Assembly (NCBI RefSeq): GCF_000720485.1
Contig: NZ_JOAX01000007.1
Coordinates: 124,001 to 188,000, forward strand
Direction of reading: 5' to 3'
Length of the DNA: 64,000 nt
Source: Streptomyces ochraceiscleroticus
GTDB taxonomy: Bacteria > Actinomycetota > Actinomycetes > Streptomycetales > Streptomycetaceae
This document shows, piece by piece, positions 18,105 through 25,517 of this stretch. The position numbers and the translations under genes are program-made. The notes below the pieces were generated by a model that worked only from the letters and a program-made list of their open reading frames with translations, was not told the DNA's origin and made no database searches. The first letter of the stretch is position 1. Each line of letters begins with the position of its first letter.

Positions 18105-19099
18105 CTCCGCCCACCGTGGACGTGCACGCCCACCTCCTGCTGCCCGACGTCGAGGCCCTGGTGGCCGGCCGGCCCGGCCTCGCCGAGGCCAAGACGCTGG
18201 ACGCCCTGCGCAACGGCCCCGCGGCACTCGCCGTCAGCGGGCCCATGGTGCGCGACCGCATCCCGAAGCTGACCGACGTGACCGTACGCCTGGCCGCGAT
18301 GGACGCGCAGGGCGTGGACGTCCAGCTCGTCAGCCCGTCTCCGTCGCACTACCACTACTGGGCGGACGAGGAGACGGCCGAGAAGATCTACCGGCACGCC
18401 AACGAGGCCACCGCGGCGCACTGCGCGGCGGCTCCGGAACGGCTGCGGGGGTTGGGTCTCGTACCACTGCAACACCCCGGGCAGGCCGTCGAGGCCCTGG
18501 ACGACGCGTTGCGACAGGGCCTGCTGGGAGTGGAAATCTCCAGCCACGCGCCCGGCCGCGAGCTGTCCGACCCGGCGTACGAGCCGCTGTGGACGCGGGC
18601 TGAGGAGACCGGCGCCCTCCTGTTCCTGCACCCCTTCGGGTGCACGCTCGACGAGCGGCTGGACCAGTGGTACCTGTCCAACACGGTGGGACAGCCGACG
18701 GAGAACGCCGTGGCACTCTCCCACCTCATCTTCTCCGGCGTACTGGACCGGCACCCGGACCTGAAGGTCGTCGCCGCGCACGGGGGCGGCTACCTGCCCA
18801 CTCATATCGGCCGCTCCGACCACGCCTGGTCCGCACGCTCCGACGCACGCGCCGGCTGCGCCCACCCGCCCAGCAGCTACCTGAAGCGGCTGTACTTCGA
18901 CTCCCTCGTTCACGCCCCCCACGTGCTGCGGGAACTGATCCGGGCCGCCGGACCCGACCGGGTACTGCTCGGCTCCGACTTCCCCTTCGACATGGGCACC
19001 GAGGACCCGCTCGGCGCACTGCGCGCCGCCCAGCTGTCCGAACTCGACTTCCACGCCGTCCGCGGCGGCAATGCAGCAACTCTGCTCGACCTCGTCTGA
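18101..19099 (+). CDS. Amidohydrolase family (ACMSD-like decarboxylase/hydrolase)
   Basis: A 332-residue TIM-barrel amidohydrolase of the aminocarboxymuconate-semialdehyde decarboxylase type. Metal-ligand elements are VDVHAHL at the N-terminus, LFLHPFG, VVAAHGGGYLP and LLGSDFPFDMG. Family members decarboxylate hydroxylated benzoates (gamma-resorcylate, 5-carboxyvanillate) or semialdehydes. The GTG start overlaps the monooxygenase stop. Next to a monooxygenase and an extradiol dioxygenase, a non-oxidative decarboxylase of a hydroxybenzoate-type intermediate is plausible. Confidence 0.88.
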   Translation: MTPPTVDVHAHLLLPDVEALVAGRPGLAEAKTLDALRNGPAALAVSGPMVRDRIPKLTDVTVRLAAMDAQGVDVQLVSPSPSHYHYWADEETAEKIYRHANEATAAHCAAAPERLRGLGLVPLQHPGQAVEALDDALRQGLLGVEISSHAPGRELSDPAYEPLWTRAEETGALLFLHPFGCTLDERLDQWYLSNTVGQPTENAVALSHLIFSGVLDRHPDLKVVAAHGGGYLPTHIGRSDHAWSARSDARAGCAHPPSSYLKRLYFDSLVHAPHVLRELIRAAGPDRVLLGSDFPFDMGTEDPLGALRAAQLSELDFHAVRGGNAATLLDLV

Positions 19100-19112
19100 G
19101 GAGGCACACACC

Positions 19113-20051
19113 ATGAGCACACGTCTGCTCACCCACCTGCGGCACGTCGACCTCGCCGTGCCCGACTACGACAAGCAGCTCGACTTCTATGCCGGCGTCT
19201 GGGGCCTGACCAAGGTCGCCGAGGACTCCGGCATCTCCTTCCTCGCCGCCGAGGGCTCCCCCGAGCAGTACGTCGTCCGGCTGCGCAAGGCCGAGGAGAA
19301 GCGCCTCGACCTCGTCTCCTACGGGGCCGCGTCCCCGGCCGACGTCGACACCCTTGCCGAGCACCTGCTGGCGGGCGGCGTCCAGTTGGTGACACAGCCG
19401 GGGAAGGTGGACACCCCCGGCGGTGGCTACGGCTTCCGCTTCTTCGATGTCGACGGCCGCACCATCGAGGTCTCCGCCGACGTCGAGGTACGGCAGCACC
19501 GCAAGATCGAGGAGAAGGAGGCCATCCCGGTCAAGCTCTCCCACGTCGTTCTCAACTCCCCTGATCTGAACCGGACTCGGGAGTGGTACGAGCGCCACCT
19601 CGGCTTCCGGCTCTCCGACACGCTCAGCTCACCGCACATGGGCGAGGTCATGCACTTCATGCGGATCAGCAACCAGCACCACTCGATGGCCATCGCGCAG
19701 GGACCGCACACCGCACTGCACCACGTCTCCTTCGAGATGCGCGGCCTCGACGAGTACATGCGCGGCTCCGGGCGCGTCATGCGGGCCGGGTACCGCAAGA
19801 TCTGGGGTCCGGGCCGCCACATGGCCGGTGACAACACCTTCACGTACTTCCTCGACCCGCACGGCAACACCATCGAGTACACCACCGAGCTGGAGAACCT
19901 CGACGAGGACACCTGGCACCCGCACGTCTACGACTTCTCCCAGCCCGAGGTCACCGACCAGTGGGGCACCGCCAACCCCATGAACGAACTGGTCGCCAAG
20001 GAGTCCTTCAACGACCCCGACCGCGGCTGCTTCGTCGCCCCGCCGGTCTGA
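19113..20051 (+). CDS. Type I extradiol (VOC) ring-cleavage dioxygenase
   Basis: A 312-residue two-domain vicinal-oxygen-chelate protein resembling BphC/catechol 2,3-dioxygenases. The Fe(II) ligand triad is visible in the C-terminal domain: His144 (KLSHVVLN), His204 (LHHVSFEM) and Glu255 (GNTIEYTTE). A conserved His/Tyr-rich pocket (NQHHSMAI) is also present. It would cleave a catechol-type ring meta to the hydroxyl groups, making it the committed step of this pathway. The ATG follows GAGGAGG. Confidence 0.92.
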   Translation: MSTRLLTHLRHVDLAVPDYDKQLDFYAGVWGLTKVAEDSGISFLAAEGSPEQYVVRLRKAEEKRLDLVSYGAASPADVDTLAEHLLAGGVQLVTQPGKVDTPGGGYGFRFFDVDGRTIEVSADVEVRQHRKIEEKEAIPVKLSHVVLNSPDLNRTREWYERHLGFRLSDTLSSPHMGEVMHFMRISNQHHSMAIAQGPHTALHHVSFEMRGLDEYMRGSGRVMRAGYRKIWGPGRHMAGDNTFTYFLDPHGNTIEYTTELENLDEDTWHPHVYDFSQPEVTDQWGTANPMNELVAKESFNDPDRGCFVAPPV

Positions 20052-20145
20052 CCACACCGAGTTCCGGGGGCGCGGCAGCCCTGTCAACGCCCTGACGCCA
20101 GCAGTCCGCGCCCCCGGCCCCCGCCCGAGCACCAGGAGGCCCCGC

Positions 20146-21117
20146 ATGCGCTTCGCCGCGTACGCACACCAGCACCAGCCCTGTGCCGCCGTCGTCGGAG
20201 AAGACGGCACCCTCCATCCCGTACCCGGAGCCCGTTCCCTCACCGAACTGATCCGCTCCGGCGAGGGCCTTCCCGCTCTGCTCGACGCCGGCGCCGCCGC
20301 ACTCGACGCACCGCCCGGCCCGCACGTCTCCCAGGTACGACTACTGCCACCTCTCCAACCTTCGTCCGTACGGGACTTCGTCACCTTCGAAGAACACGTC
20401 GAGGGCGTCCGCCGTGCTGTCGACGGCGTCGCCGGGGTGCCCGAGCAGTGGTACGCGGCGCCGACCTTCTACTTCACCAACCCGCACGCCATCTACGGCC
20501 CGCACGACGACGTCCCCATGCCGCCCGGCTCCGCCGCCTTGGACTTCGAGCTCGAAGTGGGTGCCGTCATCGGCCGCGAGGGCAGCGACCTCACCCCCGA
20601 ACAGGCCCGCGACCACATCGTCGGCTACACCGTCTTCAACGACTGGTCGGCGCGCGATCTGCAGTCCGCCGAGATGAAGGTGGGCCTCGGCCCCTGCAAG
20701 GGCAAGGACACCGCCACCACCCTCGGCCCGTACCTCGTCACCGCCGACGAGCTGGAGCCCTATCGGGACGCCGACGGCTTCCTGCGCCTGGCCCTGACCG
20801 CGGAGATCAACGGCGAGGCCGTCGGCGAGGACCTGCTGTCCCACATGAGCTGGACCTTCGAGGAGATGGCCGCCTACGCCTCCCGCGGCACCCGCGTCGT
20901 GCCGGGCGATGTCCTGGGCTCCGGCACCTGCGGCAACGGCGGCTGCCTGGCCGAGCTGTGGGGCCGACGCGGCGAACAGACCCCGCCGCCGCTGAAGCCC
21001 GGCGACACCGTCACCCTCACGGTCGAGGGCATCGGTACCGTCGCCAACACCGTCGTACCCGGCGCCGATCCCGTACCGCTGCCGGCCGGCCGACGTCGCC
21101 ACCGGGAGCGGCCGTGA
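20146..21117 (+). CDS. Second fumarylacetoacetate hydrolase family protein
   Basis: A 323-residue FAH-family enzyme, only distantly similar to the first one of the operon. The metal site is DFELEVGAVIG, followed by IVGYTVFNDWSARDLQ and the glycine-rich GSGTCGNGG. The family includes acylpyruvases and oxalocrotonate decarboxylases/hydratases, so it probably acts on the dioxygenase product. The ATG at 20146 follows CAGGAGG. It overlaps the SDR start by 4 bp. Confidence 0.9.
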   Translation: MRFAAYAHQHQPCAAVVGEDGTLHPVPGARSLTELIRSGEGLPALLDAGAAALDAPPGPHVSQVRLLPPLQPSSVRDFVTFEEHVEGVRRAVDGVAGVPEQWYAAPTFYFTNPHAIYGPHDDVPMPPGSAALDFELEVGAVIGREGSDLTPEQARDHIVGYTVFNDWSARDLQSAEMKVGLGPCKGKDTATTLGPYLVTADELEPYRDADGFLRLALTAEINGEAVGEDLLSHMSWTFEEMAAYASRGTRVVPGDVLGSGTCGNGGCLAELWGRRGEQTPPPLKPGDTVTLTVEGIGTVANTVVPGADPVPLPAGRRRHRERP

Positions 21118-21869
21118 CCGACGAACACTCCCAGAGACTGCTGGGAAAGGTCGTCGTCGTCACCGGAGCGGCCCGCGGCCAGGGCGCCGCCGAAGCCGAG
21201 GCCCTGACCCGGGAAGGCGCGCAGGTCATCGCCACCGACGTCGAACCCGCGAGCGGCTGCCGGCGTCTCGACGTCGCCAGCGAGCAGGACTGGGCCGACC
21301 TGGCCGCCGAGCTGCGCAAGACGTACGGACACGTGCACGGCCTGGTGAACAACGCGGGCATCACCTGGCGCGCACGGGTCGGCGAGGTACGCCCCGAGGA
21401 CATGGCGCGCGTCCACGCGGTCAACGTCACCGGCCCGCTGCTCGGCATCCAGCACCTCGCGCCGCTCATGCCTCCGGGTGCCTGCGTGGTGAACGTCGGC
21501 TCCTCGGCAGCCCTCACCGCGCACTACCCGGTCGCCTACACGACCAGCAAGTGGGCACTGCGCGGCCTGTCGAGGGCCGCAGCCCTGGAGCTCGGGCCGC
21601 GCGGTATCCGCGTCAACGCCATCCATCCGGGCTACATCGAGACGGACATGACCGCATCCGCGGCACCGGCCTTCCGCGAGGCCAATGTCCGCGAGACGCC
21701 ACTCGGCCGTACGGGAACCGCTGACGAGGTCGCACCGCTCGTCGTCTTCCTGCTGTCCGACGAGGCATCCTTCATCACCGGTGCCGAGGTCCCCGTGGAC
21801 GGCGGCCTGACCGCGCACGGCGGCGTCAAGTCCGTCTCGGACGCCCTGCGTTGGGATACCGGGGGATGA
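21114..21869 (+). CDS. Short-chain dehydrogenase/reductase (SDR)
   Basis: A 251-residue classical SDR with the NAD(P) motif VVVTGAARGQGAA (TGxxxGxG), LVNNAGI, catalytic Ser in VVNVGSSAAL and YTTSK (Tyr-x3-Lys). It closes with a 3-oxoacyl-ACP reductase-type VPVDGG segment. GTG start, coupled to the FAH stop. As last gene of the catabolic operon it may oxidise an alcohol or diol intermediate; substrate unknown. Confidence 0.9.
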   Translation: MTDEHSQRLLGKVVVVTGAARGQGAAEAEALTREGAQVIATDVEPASGCRRLDVASEQDWADLAAELRKTYGHVHGLVNNAGITWRARVGEVRPEDMARVHAVNVTGPLLGIQHLAPLMPPGACVVNVGSSAALTAHYPVAYTTSKWALRGLSRAAALELGPRGIRVNAIHPGYIETDMTASAAPAFREANVRETPLGRTGTADEVAPLVVFLLSDEASFITGAEVPVDGGLTAHGGVKSVSDALRWDTGG

Positions 21870-22041
21870 AACCCAGCTCGCGGCCGGAATCCCGTGGAGA
21901 AGTCGGCCACTCCCCCGCGCCGCGGTGCAGGCATGCCGGACAGGCTGACACGACCGGCCCGTCCGCCGACCGCTTGAAGGCGATCCGGAGTGGATCACAC
22001 CCCCATGCCTCCCGCCACAACGGTTCGCCCGGCGCACCTGC

Positions 22042-22761
22042 TCACTCTCCGGGGCGGGAAGCACTCCGTACAGCGAGGTCGAAGTCCGCGACGGACTTGG
22101 CCAGCAGGTCGACCATGGCGGCGGACGCGCGGTCCGCGTCACGTTCCCGGATGGCTTCGAGGACTGCGCGGTGACTGGGCACCGGGTCGTCGGCCACACC
22201 GTGCGGCGCGTGCACGATGTCGTCCCGGACACGCAGCACCGGCTCCATGAGCTGGTCGAGCTGAGTCAGCATCTCGTTCCCCGAGGCGGTGAGCAGTGCG
22301 CGGTGGAACGCGGCGTCCGCTGCCGCAGCAGCGTCGGTGTCGTCACCGGCCTCACCCATCGCCGTCAGCGCCCGCTCCAAAGCGGCCAGGTCCGCGTCCG
22401 TGCGGCGTTCGGCGGCATGGCGTACCGCGGCGGGTTCGACGATGGCCCGCAGCTCGGCGAGGTCGCGCAGCAGCGCTTCGCCTTTGCCGCCTGCCACGCG
22501 CCAGCGGATGACGTCCGCGTCGAGCATGTTCCATTCACTGCGCGGGCGGACGAACGTCCCGCGCTTCTGCCGTGCCGCGACCAGGCCCTTGCCCGCCAGA
22601 ACCTTCAACGTCTCACGGATCACCGTGAGACTGATGTCCAACTCCTCCGCCAGCTCCCGCAGATCGAGCGTGGCACCCTCCGGCACCTCTCCGGAGACGA
22701 TGCGGTAGCCGAGTCGCTCGACAACCTGGCCGTGCACACCCCGGCCTGCGTATGACGTCAT
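22042..22761 (-). CDS. GntR family regulator (FadR/FCD subfamily, DgoR-like)
   Basis: A 239-residue GntR regulator: an N-terminal winged helix (about 1-75, with GATLDLRELAEELDISLTVI and KGLVAARQKRGTFV) and an all-helical FCD domain. AAFHRALLTASGN and PSHRAVLEAI carry the usual metal-binding His residues. GGGGAG precedes the ATG. It is followed by a D-galactonate dehydratase and an SDR read in the same direction. The AT-rich dyad just upstream recurs before the SDR, so it most likely represses the galactonate-type genes until a sugar acid binds. Confidence 0.88.
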   Translation of the reverse strand: MTSYAGRGVHGQVVERLGYRIVSGEVPEGATLDLRELAEELDISLTVIRETLKVLAGKGLVAARQKRGTFVRPRSEWNMLDADVIRWRVAGGKGEALLRDLAELRAIVEPAAVRHAAERRTDADLAALERALTAMGEAGDDTDAAAAADAAFHRALLTASGNEMLTQLDQLMEPVLRVRDDIVHAPHGVADDPVPSHRAVLEAIRERDADRASAAMVDLLAKSVADFDLAVRSASRPGE

Positions 22762-22822
22762 GTGTGCTGCTCCCCTCACAGGCACAGCAGGACCGTGCCT
22801 CGGGCCTGACAACGTCGCGATC

Positions 22823-22837
22823 TTAATTACGAATAAA
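22823..22837. promoter_or_regulatory. AT-rich dyad, candidate GntR autoregulatory operator
   Basis: TTAATT-ACG-AATAAA is an imperfect dyad with 3-bp spacing about 60 bp upstream of the gntR start. It has the same architecture as the site at 25121-25135 before the SDR gene. In such GC-rich DNA these AT-rich islands stand out. Confidence 0.5.
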
Positions 22838-22847
22838 ACACCTCCGC

Positions 22848-22960
22848 AAACGCCCGGCTCCGCCGTGGCCGCGGTCAGCATCCCGCAGATGGGCTCGTAC
22901 CCCGCCTTCTGGCTCTCCTTCGGCCTGGTGGCCACCGGCGGCCTGATCGGGTCAGTTCCA
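22848..22960 (+). pseudogene. Remnant of an MFS transporter C-terminal helix
   Basis: In the forward frame this segment reads AVAAVSIPQMG and then SYPAFWLSFGLVATGGLIG, which looks like the last membrane helix of a major-facilitator sugar-acid transporter. No start, no upstream body and no proper end are present. Given the neighbouring galactonate dehydratase and its regulator, it may be the tail of a lost transporter. The rest of 22762-23095 shows only the operator and nothing else I can support. Confidence 0.35.
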
Positions 22961-23095
22961 GCCGGTCGGACGCCACCGCCCGTACCGCGTCGGCGGCCAA
23001 CGTCGGTGGCGGTATCCGTGAGGGGATCCGTGCCGGCTCGTACCATGGCGAGGATCTCCAGGTGGTACGGGCGGGGTGCGGGGAGCGGGCAGCGG

Positions 23096-24241
23096 TCACC
23101 ATTCGGCGAACGATCCGTCGGGGTGCCGCCAGGCGGGGTTGCGCCAGGCGTCGTATTCCTCCGCGGCACGCACGGCGCGCTCGTCCACCGTGATGCCGAG
23201 GCCCGGTGCGGTGGGGCGGGCCAGGTGCCCGTCGTGGAAGCGGAAGGGTTCCTTGTCCACGACGTAGTCCAGCACCTCGGCGCCGGTGTTGTAGTGGATG
23301 CCGATGCTCTGTTCCTGGATGAGGAAGTTCGGGGTGCAGAAGGCGACCTGGAGGCTGGCCGCCAGGGAGACGGGGCCGAGGGGGCAGTGCGGCGCGACCG
23401 GTACGTCGAAGGTTTCGGCGAGTGCGGCGATACGGCGGGTCTCGGAGATCCCGCCGGCGTGCGAGAGGTCCGGCTGGAGCACGGCGACTCCGGCTTGGAG
23501 CGCCGGCAGCACGTCGGTACGGGAATAGAGACGCTCGCCCGTGGCGACCGGCACCGGGGAGGCGGCGACGAGGCCGGCGAGCAGGTGCGGGTACTCCGGC
23601 AGCAGCGGCTCCTCGACGAACAGCGGGTTGTACGGGGCCAGATGGGGCAACACCTTGCGCGCGTTCGCCGCGGTGAAGCGGCCGTGGAAGTCGACGGCGA
23701 AGTCTCCGTCCGGGCCGAGCACGTCGCGGGCGGTCTCCGCGCGGCCGACAATGCCCTCGATGTCCCGTACGGTGGCGAGCCGGTTCATCCGGCCGCTCGC
23801 GTTCATCTTCACCGCCGTGAAGCCGGCCTCGACCTGCTGCTGCACGTGGTCACGCAGCTCGGCGGGCTCGTCGCCGCCCACCCAGCTGTACGCGCGGACC
23901 TTCTCGCGGACGGGGCCACCGAGCAACTGGTGCACGGGCGCGCCGTAGTGCTTGCCCGCGATGTCCCACAGCGCCTGGTCGAGCCCGGCGACGGCGGAGG
24001 AGAGCACCGGGCCGCCGCGGTAGAAGGAACCCTTGGTCATCTGCTGCCACAGGTCCTCGATCCGCAGCGGATCCGCGCCGATCAGGAACTGTTCGGTCAG
24101 CTCCCCCACGGCGGTGCGCACGGTCGCCGCACGCCCCTCGACCACCGGCTCGCCCCAGCCGACGTGCCCTTCATCGGTCTCGATCCGGCACAGCAGCCAG
24201 CGTGGCGGTACGGCGAAGGTCTCAACACGGGTGATCTTCAT
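23096..24241 (-). CDS. dgoD: D-galactonate dehydratase (enolase superfamily)
   Basis: A 381-residue protein, almost exactly the length of DgoD, which dehydrates D-galactonate to 2-keto-3-deoxygalactonate. Family landmarks are GWGEPVVEG near the start, AVKMN, the metal-binding VDFHGR, EEPLLPE and ATGERLYSR, then PDLSHAGGISE and the catalytic-His segment APHCPLGP. The ATG opens MKITRVETF, as in the family. It sits 46 bp downstream of an SDR in the same direction, with a GntR gene beyond, forming a sugar-acid catabolic group. Another aldonate substrate is possible. Confidence 0.93.
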   Translation of the reverse strand: MKITRVETFAVPPRWLLCRIETDEGHVGWGEPVVEGRAATVRTAVGELTEQFLIGADPLRIEDLWQQMTKGSFYRGGPVLSSAVAGLDQALWDIAGKHYGAPVHQLLGGPVREKVRAYSWVGGDEPAELRDHVQQQVEAGFTAVKMNASGRMNRLATVRDIEGIVGRAETARDVLGPDGDFAVDFHGRFTAANARKVLPHLAPYNPLFVEEPLLPEYPHLLAGLVAASPVPVATGERLYSRTDVLPALQAGVAVLQPDLSHAGGISETRRIAALAETFDVPVAPHCPLGPVSLAASLQVAFCTPNFLIQEQSIGIHYNTGAEVLDYVVDKEPFRFHDGHLARPTAPGLGITVDERAVRAAEEYDAWRNPAWRHPDGSFAEW

Positions 24242-24287
24242 GGGGCTCCTGACGAGAGGGGGTGGGTGCACTGCGGCCGGGGCGGCA

Positions 24288-25076
24288 TCAGGCCGAGGTC
24301 TTGTAGACGCTCCAGCCGCCGTCGACGACGAGGGAGGCGCCGGTCACGAAGGAGGCGTCGGCGGACAGCAGGAAGGCGGCGCACGCGGCGGCCTCCTCGG
24401 GACGGCCGAGTCTCCCGGCCACCGTCTGCTCGATGCTCAGCTTCCGCTCATGTTCGCCCACCTCGTCCCAGGCCCGGGTCTCCACAGGCCCCGGCAGCAG
24501 AGCGTTGACCCGCACCTCGGGGCCGTATTCGACGGCGAGCTGGCGGGCGAGGCCTGTGAGCCCCGCCTTCGCCGCGGCGTAGGCGGGGCGGCCCGGCAGC
24601 CCGACAAGGGCGTGGACGGACGACACCAGCACCGCGCTGCCGCGGGTGCTGCGCAGATCGGGCAGGCAGGCACGGAAGCCGAGAAAGGAGCCGGTGAGGG
24701 AGACACCGAGCTGCCGGTTCCACTCCTCGGGGGTGGTGGCGTCAGCGGGTGCGACGCGGACCGTGTAGGCGTTGCTGACCAGGCAGGAAACGGGACCGAA
24801 GCATCGGCGGGCAGCGTCGACGGCCGCCTCCCAGGACGCCTCGTCGGAGACGTCGCACAGTTGGAAGTGCGCGCTGCCGCCCTCCTCCCGTACGGCCGCC
24901 GCCGTGCGTTCTCCCTGTTCGGCGTCCACGTCGGCGATCACCACGCCGGCGCCTTCGGCCGCGAGCCGCCGCACGGTCGCGGCGCCGATGCCCGAGGCCC
25001 CACCGGTGACGAGGGCGCATGCGTGGTCGAAGCGGCGTGCAGAGGCGGAGTGCGGGGCGGTGGGGACTGTGGGCAC
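24288..25076 (-). CDS. Short-chain dehydrogenase/reductase
   Basis: A classical SDR of about 262 residues with ALVTGGASGIGAAT, catalytic SSVHAL Ser, AYAAAK (Tyr-x3-Lys) and VVDGGWS at the end. NAG is replaced by SNAY, a common variant. I chose the GTG at 25076 because CGGAG lies just before it; the frame stays open to 25148 through the AT-rich operator, which is unlikely to be coding. It lies directly upstream of dgoD and probably oxidises the sugar or its lactone precursor to the aldonate. Confidence 0.87.
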   Translation of the reverse strand: MPTVPTAPHSASARRFDHACALVTGGASGIGAATVRRLAAEGAGVVIADVDAEQGERTAAAVREEGGSAHFQLCDVSDEASWEAAVDAARRCFGPVSCLVSNAYTVRVAPADATTPEEWNRQLGVSLTGSFLGFRACLPDLRSTRGSAVLVSSVHALVGLPGRPAYAAAKAGLTGLARQLAVEYGPEVRVNALLPGPVETRAWDEVGEHERKLSIEQTVAGRLGRPEEAAACAAFLLSADASFVTGASLVVDGGWSVYKTSA

Positions 25077-25120
25077 GAGCGGCTCCGAGTGAGATCGCGA
25101 GAGAGGATCCGGCACCACTA

Positions 25121-25135
25121 TTAAATATGAATTAA
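25121..25135. promoter_or_regulatory. AT-rich dyad, candidate GntR operator for SDR-dgoD
   Basis: TTAAAT-ATG-AATTAA is a dyad with 3-bp spacing, 45 bp upstream of the preferred SDR start, and matches the site upstream of gntR in design (TTWAWT-N3-AATWAA). It probably overlaps the promoter of the SDR-dgoD transcript. Confidence 0.5.
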
Positions 25136-25136
25136 T

Positions 25137-25512
25137 CGGCGAGGCCAAGCCCTGCCCCGGAGGTGATCCGCGCGTTGGCCCGGCGCATCCAGTCCCCGTC
25201 GGTGTTCCACATGGGGTGGTGAGGTGCCGCGTTGGAGGTCAGCACGGCACCCTGGAAGCCCGCCGATACCAAGTGTCGGTTTCGGCGAAGCAGGGCGACT
25301 GCTGGTACTCCCACGAGGACACGATCGCCCGGCAGTCGTGCCGGGCGGCAGCCTCGAACAGCTCGACCAGGCGCCGACGGCCGTCGACGGCGTAACCGCC
25401 GCGCACGTTGTACCAGCGGGTGCATTGCCCGAACTCCTTGCCCAGGCCGCGGATGCGGAGCGATTCCGGGTCGGGGATGCGGCCGGAGGGGCAGCCCGAC
25501 TCCGGGGTATGG
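25137..25512 (-). pseudogene. Frameshifted protein remnant, possibly a glycoside hydrolase-like enzyme
   Basis: On the reverse strand one frame reads EFGQCTRWYNVRGGYAVDG and continues through RAIVSSWEYQQSPCF before a stop. A second frame then continues with PMWNTDGDWMRRANARI to a stop at 25132. Aromatic-rich, codon-biased segments in two consecutive frames indicate a decayed gene with a frameshift and no intact start. The resemblance to a sugar-processing enzyme is weak and based mainly on Trp/Tyr-rich blocks and context. Confidence 0.4.
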
Positions 25513-25517
25513 CGGGA

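Noticed and set aside
22760..24508. Forward open frame of 582 codons
   Set aside because: It is mostly antisense to dgoD. Only the short transporter-like segment near its start is kept as a low-confidence remnant.
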